Positions 1 to 6,941 of a stretch of 12,583 bases of DNA are shown one piece after another (within the stretch, counting starts at the first letter, position 1; every line of letters starts with the position of its first letter). A program made the position numbers and the translations under genes. The stretch comes from Bacteroidales bacterium UBA6360 (GTDB taxonomy: Bacteria > Bacteroidota > Bacteroidia > Bacteroidales > UBA932). The DNA is taken from NCBI GenBank assembly GCA_002440085.1, contig DJRM01000135.1:1-12583 (forward strand). Direction: 5' to 3'. The notes beneath the pieces were generated by a model that was given only the letters and a program-made list of their open reading frames with translations, made no database searches and had not been told where the DNA came from.

Positions 1-685
1 CCATCTCGTCACGCACGAAATAAAGCAACGATGTCTTGATGCCGCTGAAACTGTAGTCCAGCCCCGGTATATGCGGCTTCGCGAACTTGAACCTCTCCGG
101 ATCACCAAGCTTTGCAAGCTTGTCTATAACCGGGCCGCCAGGATATCCCAGCCCCATCATCTTGGAGCATTTGTCGAAGGCCTCACCCACTGCATCGTCG
201 ATGGTCTGTCCGAGAATCTCGTATTTCAGCGGGCTGTCCACCCTGACAATCTGCGAGTTGCCTCCGGAAACCAAAAGGCAGAGATATGGGAACTGCGGCG
301 CGCGATTTTCATTGTCATACTGCTTTATGAAGTTTGCAAGTATGTGTCCCTGGAGGTGGTTCACTTCAATCAAAGGGCAGCCGAGCGCGATGGAAAGCGC
401 CTTTGCAAACGACGTTCCGACAAGCAGCGAACCCAGAAGCCCCGGTCCGCGGGTGAACGCTATCGCCGTTATGTCCTCTTTCCTTATGCCCGCCCGGTCA
501 ATAGCCTGGCTCACGACAGGAACTATATTCTGCTGATGCGCTCGCGAGGCGAGTTCCGGAATCACGCCGCCGTAGGCCTTGTGAACGTCCTGGCTCGCGA
601 TTACGTTCGACAGGAGGTAGCCGTCCCTTATGACTGCCGCCGACGTGTCGTCACACGAAGATTCTATTCCCAATATTATGTCCAT
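1..685 (-). CDS. tsaD: TsaD, tRNA N6-threonylcarbamoyladenosine (t6A) transferase subunit; 3' part cut by the window edge
   Basis: TsaD transfers the threonylcarbamoyl group from threonylcarbamoyl-AMP to A37 of ANN-decoding tRNAs, working in the cytoplasm with TsaB and TsaE. The reverse strand reads MDIILGIESSCDDTSAAV, the family's N-terminal signature. The metal-binding HxxxH motif follows as HLQGH (about residues 110-114), then the nucleotide-binding VSGGNSQIV (about 139-147) and the DDAVGEAFDK segment (about 163-172). About 228 of the usual ~340 residues are visible; the missing C-terminus lies to the left. The ATG at 685 was chosen because an AGGA lies six bases upstream; an in-frame ATG at 691 (adding MN) abuts that AGGA and is the alternative. 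The gene is divergent from tamB across a ~200-bp gap. Identity is secure; only the exact start is open. Confidence 0.95.
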   Translation of the reverse strand, partial: MDIILGIESSCDDTSAAVIRDGYLLSNVIASQDVHKAYGGVIPELASRAHQQNIVPVVSQAIDRAGIRKEDITAIAFTRGPGLLGSLLVGTSFAKALSIALGCPLIEVNHLQGHILANFIKQYDNENRAPQFPYLCLLVSGGNSQIVRVDSPLKYEILGQTIDDAVGEAFDKCSKMMGLGYPGGPVIDKLAKLGDPERFKFAKPHIPGLDYSFSGIKTSLLYFVRDEM

Positions 686-780
686 ATTCATTCCTGTTTA
701 TAGGATTTCTCGGTTTCATTCCGTTCCGCTCAAAATGACAGGCGAAGACATTTCACCCGAATACAGCAATATTCCAATTG

Positions 781-788
781 CAAAAGTA
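781..788 (-). promoter_or_regulatory. Candidate -7 element for tsaD
   Basis: The minus strand reads TACTTTTG, a perfect match to the Bacteroidetes sigma-ABfr -7 consensus TAnnTTTG. A TTTG lies upstream on the same strand (815-812), 23 bases away, slightly longer than the usual spacing for the -33 element. It would give a leader of roughly 85-90 bases before the tsaD start. The assignment rests on consensus matching only; an 8-base element with two free positions occurs by chance in AT-rich gaps. Confidence 0.4.
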
Positions 789-819
789 CGAAAAAAGTCA
801 TATTCTCGCTACAAATTCT

Positions 820-827
820 TAATTTTG
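820..827 (+). promoter_or_regulatory. Candidate -7 element for tamB
   Basis: TAATTTTG matches the Bacteroidetes -7 consensus TAnnTTTG exactly and points toward tamB. No good TTTG is seen at the expected -33 distance, so this is half a promoter at best. Transcription from it would begin near 833, leaving about 70 bases of leader, and the start would fall in the short palindrome at 831-844. Confidence 0.35.
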
Positions 828-830
828 CAG

Positions 831-844
831 GTTATACCTATAAC
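831..844. promoter_or_regulatory. Short palindrome at the presumed tamB transcription start
   Basis: GTTATACCTATAAC has perfect 6-base arms around a CC centre. It lies just downstream of the candidate tamB -7 element, a position suited to a repressor operator. The arms are short and AT-rich, so chance occurrence is quite possible; no regulator is suggested by the window. Confidence 0.25.
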
Positions 845-901
845 TATATATAGGCCACAGAAAATTATCAGAAAATAAGTTGAACAATTTGAATCAGATT
901 T

Positions 902-3900
902 TTGCGCAAGTTCTTTCATATTCTTAAGATTGTCCTCGTGACGATTGCCGTTCTCATAGGGGCGGCGTTCATCATGCTGCAGTCGCCGCGTGTGCAGACG
1001 TTTGTGGCGAATAAGGTGACGGCAAGGCTGAAGGAGTCGATTCCGGCGGACATAAGGATAGGGAAGATCCATCTCAGGCCGTTCAACACGCTGGTTTTGG
1101 AGGATGTGCTCATACTTGACGGCAGTCCGGTCATTCCGGCTGACAGCACAAAAGTTCCGGTCGACACGTTTTTCCGCGCCGGCAGCATCATCGCGGGATT
1201 CTCGGTTGACGGTCTGTTCACGGGAGAGGGGTTCAAAGTGTCTCAGGCAAAGATCAGGGACGCGCAGATGAACCTCGTGCTTGAGGGAGGCGCAATAAAC
1301 CTCACGAGAGTCTTCGGCCTCGTTGCCTCCGAAAAAAAAGAGCCCAAGCCGGTCAGTGACAAGGAGATATTCTCAATCAGAGACATTAAAATCGAGGATA
1401 TGGGATTCCGCATGCTGAATTTCGGTCCGAACGCAAAGGTAGCGGAAGGGGCATACTTGCCGTCCGACATGAAGGGAGAAGAGCCGAAGCAGATTGGCAT
1501 TGACTGGACAGACTTGGAAGTCAATCATATAAACCTGCGCGGAAAGAACCTTCGGATGAAAGGAAGAACCGTGACGGGGACGATGCTGGGGATGTCTTTT
1601 ATTGAGAGGAGCGGATTCAACTGCCGAAATCTGAGCGGCGAGGCAAGGGTCGGCGGCGGAAAGGTCATAATCAGAGACATAAAGCTTCAGGACGACTTCT
1701 CCAGGCTTGATGTTCCACTGTACATGATGAGTTTCGACGACCCTAAGGCATTCTCCGACTACATCAACCGCGTGAAGATGGACGGCGTTCTCGGAGACAG
1801 CTTTCTTGATTTCCGTACACTCGCATTCTTCGCTCCGACACTCGCGGACACGGGTCTGAGAGCAAGGATATATTCGGGAAGCCTAAGCGGCCCGGTGAGG
1901 GACATGGACATACGGAAAGTGAGGATATGCCTTGACGACGGAAGCTTTGCAGGGACGGTGGACGGGCATCTCGGAGGCATTCCGGACGTGAGGAAAATGG
2001 CCATTGACGCGAGGCTGTCGGGCTGCGTGTTCACTTCGTCCGGAATTGACCGGATGGTAAATGCGTGGACTTCCGAAAGAATTGATTTTCACAAGTTTGC
2101 AAAAGGACAGAGATTCGTGATGAACTGCCGTGTAGGCGGACCGATAAACGACATGCGCATACGTCCGGAAATACATTCGCTCATCGGAAGTCTCGACGCT
2201 GATGTCCGTTTCCACGATCTGATCCTGGCAGACAGGCCTATCCGCATGGACGCAAGGCTACGGACAAGAGATCTGGACTTCGGAAAGATTGCCGGCACGG
2301 AGACGGTGCGCCAGGGCAGTCTTGAGACGGGTGTGAAGATGACGATGCCGGACGGACGGGGAACGAAGATGCAGATACACATCGACTCCCTGAAAGTTGA
2401 TCGTCTGAATCTTCTGGGATATGACTACAGCCGGATTGCGGCGGCCGGTGACCTGACGGAAGACGCCTTCGACGGAAAGTTCGTCTGCAACGACCCGAAC
2501 CTCAACTTCCTGTTCCAAGGAACATTCGCGCTCTCAAAGAACACGAACAACAGCCTCTACAAGTTCTACGCTAACGTGGGGCATGCGGATCTGCACGCCC
2601 TTAAATTAGACAGCAGAAAGATTTCGAGACTACGCTTTCGGACAGGGGCAAATTTCGTCAGAACCGGAAACGACGACCTTATCGGAAAGGTTGAACTCGG
2701 AGGACTCGTATTGGAAAATGCCACCGGAGTGCATGACATCGGTGATGCCGAGCTCACCTCCATAGCCAAGGACGGGCTATTCAGGATAAAGTTCACGTCG
2801 AGCTTCCTCGACGCGCTCTACAGCGGAACCGGGTCTCCGGACGAATTCGTTTCGGATCTGCAGGACATCACGATTCGCCGCGACCTCCCTCTGCTTGCAG
2901 GCGAACCGTCAGGAGAATGGTCCGGAAGGAACTACGACATCGGGCTGAACTTCCACGACACGCGCGGTCTGCTGTCTTTTCTATCTCCGGGTCTGTACAT
3001 AGCGGACAGCACAAGCGTAAAATTGAACATATCCCCCAAAGGTCTGCTCAGGTCGGACATCCGGTCTTCAAGACTCGCATACAAAGGGAATTATCTGAAG
3101 AATCTCAGGGCAGAGTTCAACAATGACGATGATAACCTCACCGGAAGCGTCGGAGCGGACATCGTCAGGCTCGGGAACTTTGCTTCGCTTGAGAGCAGCA
3201 TTCTGAAGATGTATGCCGACGGCAACCGTATGGGCGTAGGCTTCCAATATGACAACAGCGGGGAACTTGACAACAGCGGGGAAATATATGCGCTCGGAGA
3301 GCTTTCGCGCGGAAAGGACGGCGGGCTCGGCTTGGGGATACGCCTGCTTCCGTCAACAGTTCATCTCAATTCCAGGCGTTGGAGCATACATGAGTCGGAA
3401 TTCAATGTCACAGAAGACGGCGCCGAGGTCAGGTCATTCGAACTCACCAACGACGAACAGCGGCTGTCCGCATACGGAAAGCTCTCGAAATCTATGGCGG
3501 ACACGCTCTCTGTGGAACTCGACCGTTTCGACATAGGAATCGTGAATCCTCTCGTGACACCGGATCTCGGTCTACGCGGCAAGCTCACCGGCCTTGCGAG
3601 GCTTGTCTCCCCTCTCGACGACAAGAGCATTCTTCTCGACGTCGTATGCGATTCGACATATATGGCCGGTGAGGAAATCGGACTTCTCGCCGCGAAGTGT
3701 GAATGGGACAGGATATTCAACCGTTTCGACATAAGCGCGAGCAACGACATTAACGGGAAAAGCACACTCGCCGCAGAGGCCCGCTACACTCCTTCAAGCC
3801 GCGGATTGGAGGCGCGGCTCGCTCTCGACGGCTTCAACATCGGCTATGCGAGGCCTTTTGTGGACGGGATTTTCAACCGCTTCGAGGGCGAGCTCTCCGG

Positions 3901-5608
3901 ACAGATTTCCCTTGACGGGCCGATAAACTCTCCGGAAATAAGCTCCGAAAACGCCAGAATTGACAACGGTGTACTGAGCATCGCGTTCACGAATGTCCCA
4001 TACCAGGTCAGCGGACCGGTTCACATTGACAACGAGGGAGCGCATTTCGACAATGTCAGCGTGACCGACAAGTTCGGCTCCACGGGAAACGTGAACGGTG
4101 CGATAACTTTCGGAAATTTCGTGACCCCAGGATTGGATCTCAATGTGAATGTCAAAGATTTGGAATGTCTCGACACGACCCCGAGTCTTAGTCCTTATTT
4201 CTACGGGCATCTCTTCGCTAGCGGAAACGTGCGGCTCAGCGGCCCTTTCAGCGGTATTGTGCTTGACATTGACGCCGTTACGGAAAAGACCGGAAACCTG
4301 CACATCCCGATTCCGAACACATCCGTAGCCGGAGCGACCAATCTGCTGAGATTCAAGGAGGAGGAAAAGGTTGTGTGGGTGGACCCGTATGAAGAGATGA
4401 TGAGCAAGCTGAAGAAGCAGACAGGGGAAGCCGGGGACTTCAGCCTGAACCTGCGCGTTGGAGCCACTCCGGGCGTGACGGCGTTCGTGGAGATTGACAG
4501 GGAAAGCGGCAATATGCTGTCGGCCAACGGAAACGGTCAGATTGAACTGAAGATGAAGGGGGACGACTTCAATATAAACGGGAACTACAGCATCAGCAGC
4601 GGAAGCTACAAGTTTGTGGCTCTGGGCCTCGCCTCACGCGATTTCCAGATCAAGGAGGGCAGTTCCATCCGCTTCAACGGTGACATCATGGAGAGCAGCC
4701 TGAACATCGACGCGCTCTACAAGACTAAGGCATCACTGTCAACGCTGATTGCGGACACGACATCGGTGAGCACGCGAAGGACGGTGGAGTGCGGCATCCG
4801 AATCTCTGACAAGCTGAAGAACCCTCGTCTCGGATTCTCCATTAATGTCCCGGACATAGACCCGGCCGTAAAGTCCAAGGTTGAGAGTGCCCTGAGCACT
4901 GATGACAAGATTCAGAAACAGTTCCTCTCGCTGATTATCTCAAACAGTTTCCTCCCGGACGAGCAGTCCGGCATCGTGAACAGTTCGACGCTGCTCTATT
5001 CGAACGTCTCGGAAGTGATGGCGAACCAGCTCAACAACATACTCCAGAAGCTCGACATCCCGATAGACCTCGGGCTGAACTACCAGCCGAACTCAAAGGG
5101 GAACGATGTGTTCGACGTCGCCGTCTCGACACAGCTGTTCAACAACCGCGTGGTGGTGAACGGCAACATCGGCAACAAGCAATACAAGTCAAGCGGAACG
5201 AACACCGACGTGGTGGGCGACATCGACATTGAAATCAAGCTGAACCGCCCTGGAACCCTGCGTCTGAACCTGTTCTCCCACTCCGCCGACCAGTACACAA
5301 ACTACCTCGACAACTCCCAGCGTAACGGCATCGGCATGGGCTACCAGTTGGAGTTCAACGGAATCAGAGATGAGGACCGTATGAAGCTGACAACGCTGAG
5401 AGTGGAAGCGCGGGACTCACAGAAATCCGAGGCACAGGACACGCTGAAGACGCAGAAGCCACGAAAACAGAAACTGACACGCGAACAGAAAAAGGCACGG
5501 CGAGAAGCGGCGCGGCAGAAAAGACGGGCTTCTAAGTCAGAAGCAGGTACGAATCTCACCCCGAGTCAAAGTGGTGTACACCCCCAGTCACACCCCCAGT
5601 CAGAATAA
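902..5608 (+). CDS. tamB: TamB-family (DUF490) AsmA-like envelope translocation/assembly protein
   Basis: This is a very large inner-membrane-anchored periplasmic protein (1568 residues). TamB proteins form long hydrophobic beta-grooves that span the periplasm, and are implicated in outer-membrane protein assembly with a BamA-type partner and in phospholipid transfer. An N-terminal signal anchor (about residues 4-26) follows the basic MRK. Beta-rich AsmA-like repeats fill the middle, and a TamB/DUF490 C-terminal domain covers roughly 1030-1500. It includes the landmark GNLHIPIPNTSVAG and the end segment GLNYQPNSKGNDVFDVAVST. A strongly basic, probably disordered tail (about 1510-1550) and a repetitive HPQSHPQSE end follow. 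The start is a TTG at 902: an in-frame stop lies at 890-892 and the next ATG would destroy the membrane anchor. The gene is divergent from tsaD, and no tamA/tamL partner is present in the window. An 18-bp tandem duplication (3251-3286) lies inside the gene. Confidence 0.93.
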   Translation: MRKFFHILKIVLVTIAVLIGAAFIMLQSPRVQTFVANKVTARLKESIPADIRIGKIHLRPFNTLVLEDVLILDGSPVIPADSTKVPVDTFFRAGSIIAGFSVDGLFTGEGFKVSQAKIRDAQMNLVLEGGAINLTRVFGLVASEKKEPKPVSDKEIFSIRDIKIEDMGFRMLNFGPNAKVAEGAYLPSDMKGEEPKQIGIDWTDLEVNHINLRGKNLRMKGRTVTGTMLGMSFIERSGFNCRNLSGEARVGGGKVIIRDIKLQDDFSRLDVPLYMMSFDDPKAFSDYINRVKMDGVLGDSFLDFRTLAFFAPTLADTGLRARIYSGSLSGPVRDMDIRKVRICLDDGSFAGTVDGHLGGIPDVRKMAIDARLSGCVFTSSGIDRMVNAWTSERIDFHKFAKGQRFVMNCRVGGPINDMRIRPEIHSLIGSLDADVRFHDLILADRPIRMDARLRTRDLDFGKIAGTETVRQGSLETGVKMTMPDGRGTKMQIHIDSLKVDRLNLLGYDYSRIAAAGDLTEDAFDGKFVCNDPNLNFLFQGTFALSKNTNNSLYKFYANVGHADLHALKLDSRKISRLRFRTGANFVRTGNDDLIGKVELGGLVLENATGVHDIGDAELTSIAKDGLFRIKFTSSFLDALYSGTGSPDEFVSDLQDITIRRDLPLLAGEPSGEWSGRNYDIGLNFHDTRGLLSFLSPGLYIADSTSVKLNISPKGLLRSDIRSSRLAYKGNYLKNLRAEFNNDDDNLTGSVGADIVRLGNFASLESSILKMYADGNRMGVGFQYDNSGELDNSGEIYALGELSRGKDGGLGLGIRLLPSTVHLNSRRWSIHESEFNVTEDGAEVRSFELTNDEQRLSAYGKLSKSMADTLSVELDRFDIGIVNPLVTPDLGLRGKLTGLARLVSPLDDKSILLDVVCDSTYMAGEEIGLLAAKCEWDRIFNRFDISASNDINGKSTLAAEARYTPSSRGLEARLALDGFNIGYARPFVDGIFNRFEGELSGQISLDGPINSPEISSENARIDNGVLSIAFTNVPYQVSGPVHIDNEGAHFDNVSVTDKFGSTGNVNGAITFGNFVTPGLDLNVNVKDLECLDTTPSLSPYFYGHLFASGNVRLSGPFSGIVLDIDAVTEKTGNLHIPIPNTSVAGATNLLRFKEEEKVVWVDPYEEMMSKLKKQTGEAGDFSLNLRVGATPGVTAFVEIDRESGNMLSANGNGQIELKMKGDDFNINGNYSISSGSYKFVALGLASRDFQIKEGSSIRFNGDIMESSLNIDALYKTKASLSTLIADTTSVSTRRTVECGIRISDKLKNPRLGFSINVPDIDPAVKSKVESALSTDDKIQKQFLSLIISNSFLPDEQSGIVNSSTLLYSNVSEVMANQLNNILQKLDIPIDLGLNYQPNSKGNDVFDVAVSTQLFNNRVVVNGNIGNKQYKSSGTNTDVVGDIDIEIKLNRPGTLRLNLFSHSADQYTNYLDNSQRNGIGMGYQLEFNGIRDEDRMKLTTLRVEARDSQKSEAQDTLKTQKPRKQKLTREQKKARREAARQKRRASKSEAGTNLTPSQSGVHPQSHPQSE
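3251..3286 (+). repeat. 18-bp in-frame tandem duplication within tamB
   Basis: Two adjacent 18-base units share their first 15 bases exactly (gacaacagcggggaa) and encode DNSGEL followed by DNSGEI (about residues 784-795). Their near-identity points to a recent slippage or duplication event. Being a multiple of three it keeps the frame and probably lengthens one beta-hairpin or loop of TamB. Confidence 0.6.
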
Positions 5609-5627
5609 TGTTCACCCCCCAGTTGCA
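5557..5627 (+). repeat. Four-copy CACCCCnAGTCA repeat array spanning the tamB stop codon
   Basis: Four copies of a 12-base motif occur: caccccgagtca (5557-5568), cacccccagtca (5579-5590), cacccccagtca (5591-5602) and a looser cacccccc-agttgca (5613-5627). The spacers are 10, 0 and 10 bases, so starts are 22, 12 and 22 bases apart, a near-symmetric layout close to whole helical turns. The tamB stop (5606-5608) falls in the third spacer, and the array ends 17 bases before the methyltransferase ATG. A 10-bp palindrome GGTGTACACC overlaps copy 2. It may be a regulator-binding array, a relic of an insertion-sequence end with multiple terminal repeats, or local slippage in a tolerant protein tail. 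Confidence 0.6.
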
Positions 5628-5644
5628 CAAGATTTTTAGAGAAT

Positions 5645-6511
5645 ATGGATAATATCACGAATAAACTTTATTTAGTGCCGTCGCCGCTCGGCGAATATGA
5701 ACCTGAGAGGGTGATTCCCGCGCCAGTGCTGGAACTGCTCGGAAGCGTTGGGATCTACGTTGTCGAGGAGCTGCGGACGGTGCGGCGCTACCTGTCTAAG
5801 GCAGGGCTGCGCGGACGGATTGACGCCCTTGAGTTCCACGAACTGAACGAGCACACGGACGCGGCCACAGTGGAGTCCTATTTAGAACTGTTTCAGCGCG
5901 GTGACGTGGCGCTCATCTCGGAGGCCGGGCTCCCTGCGGTCGCCGACCCCGGTGCGCAGCTTGTCGCGCTCTGCCAGCGGCACGGGATTCAGGTGGTGCC
6001 GTTCGTGGGACCGTCCTCGCTGATGCTGGCACTGATGGCTTCCGGGCTGAACGGTCAGGCTTTCGAGTTCTGCGGCTACCTCCCTGCGAAGCCGGCCGAG
6101 CGTCGAGGCCGCCTGAAATCCATCGAGAAAGAAGTCTCGGCAAGCGGCCGAAGCCACATTTTCATTGAAACTCCCTACAGGAACGACTCCATGCTCACCG
6201 ACATCTGCACCGTATGCGAGGACAGCACGCTCGTATGCGTCGCGGCTGACATAACGACCTCGGACGAGTTCATCAGGACTCTGCCCGTGCGGGAATGGAA
6301 GCGGAAAGTCGGCGGTGGCTTCAAGGTCGGAAAGCGCCCGTGCGTATATATAATAGGTGTGGCCCCGGGATGCGGCGCCGCGGAAAAGCTGGTGAGCCAC
6401 GAAAGGAGCGAAGAAAGACATCGTAGTGACGACCATGTCGGAAGACGAAGCCCGGAAGGAAGGCGAATGAAAGGAACAGGGGAAAAATACAGAAACAAAA
6501 ATAAAAGTTAA
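5645..6511 (+). CDS. RsmI-like SAM-dependent methyltransferase (tetrapyrrole-methylase fold)
   Basis: The protein belongs to the RsmI/YraL branch of the tetrapyrrole-methylase superfamily. RsmI itself 2'-O-methylates C1402 of 16S rRNA; the substrate of this version cannot be read from sequence. Visible motifs are LYLVPSPLGEYE (8-19, the LVPTPIGN equivalent), VALISEAGLPAVADPG (88-103, the SDAGxPxxSDPG loop), FVGPSSLMLALMASGL (120-135), FCGYLPAKPAERRGRL (142-157) and IFIETPYRN (172-180). The RsmI EDTR segment reads EELR here (41-44). Recognisable homology ends near residue 240, without the C-terminal domain of classical RsmI. The last ~45 residues are a basic, low-complexity tail that may result from a frame change (see findings). 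folB begins 4 bases after the stop, so the two are very probably cotranscribed. The family is certain; equivalence to RsmI is not. Confidence 0.88.
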   Translation: MDNITNKLYLVPSPLGEYEPERVIPAPVLELLGSVGIYVVEELRTVRRYLSKAGLRGRIDALEFHELNEHTDAATVESYLELFQRGDVALISEAGLPAVADPGAQLVALCQRHGIQVVPFVGPSSLMLALMASGLNGQAFEFCGYLPAKPAERRGRLKSIEKEVSASGRSHIFIETPYRNDSMLTDICTVCEDSTLVCVAADITTSDEFIRTLPVREWKRKVGGGFKVGKRPCVYIIGVAPGCGAAEKLVSHERSEERHRSDDHVGRRSPEGRRMKGTGEKYRNKNKS

Positions 6512-6515
6512 GGAT

Positions 6516-6887
6516 ATGACAAGCTTACTTGAACTTGAGGGAATGGAATTCCACTCGAACCACGGATGTTACGAGGATGAAAAGAAGCACGGCAACCTAT
6601 TTGTCGTTGACTTTATGGCGGAAATCGACGTCGACAAGGCAGCAAAGAGCGACAATCTCGCCGACACCGTGGATCTTGCGCAGATATATGCTCTTGCAGA
6701 AAAGGAGATGGCCACGCCGTCGAACCTCATCGAAAACGTCGCCGCACGCATCGTCCGTAGTGTCGAGAAAAGATACCCGCGTCTCGGACATTTCTCAATC
6801 CGCGTCTCGAAGCACAATCCTCCGATGAAGGGCGGCAAGGCCGAGTGGAGCCGAATCACGATGGACGGCGGCTGCGAAAGTTGCTAA
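6516..6887 (+). CDS. folB: Dihydroneopterin aldolase (folate biosynthesis)
   Basis: FolB converts 7,8-dihydroneopterin to 6-hydroxymethyl-7,8-dihydropterin and glycolaldehyde in the cytoplasm, and works as an oligomer. At 123 residues it has the family's usual length. Landmarks align with the S. aureus enzyme with almost no offset: HG at 16-17, catalytic-site Glu22, the DTVD segment (50-53), the pterin-anchoring Glu73 in LIENVAARI, and the catalytic lysine Lys99 in VSKHNPP. The position held by catalytic-loop Tyr54 in S. aureus (DTVDY) is Leu54 here. It follows the methyltransferase by 4 bases and is probably in the same transcript; no other folate gene is near. Family assignment is firm; the tyrosine loss leaves open whether aldolase activity is normal. 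Confidence 0.93.
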   Translation: MTSLLELEGMEFHSNHGCYEDEKKHGNLFVVDFMAEIDVDKAAKSDNLADTVDLAQIYALAEKEMATPSNLIENVAARIVRSVEKRYPRLGHFSIRVSKHNPPMKGGKAEWSRITMDGGCESC

Positions 6888-6941
6888 TTTATTCGAGGCG
6901 TGGCACAGAAAATTTAATAAACAAGCCGCAATTAAATTGAT

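Noticed and set aside
71..703. A 210-codon open frame on the plus strand at the left edge
   Set aside because: It is antisense to tsaD, whose minus-strand translation matches the family along its whole visible length.
6930..6937. TAAATTGA just before the DUF1016 start as a -7 element
   Set aside because: It mismatches the consensus and would put the transcription start at or inside the start codon.
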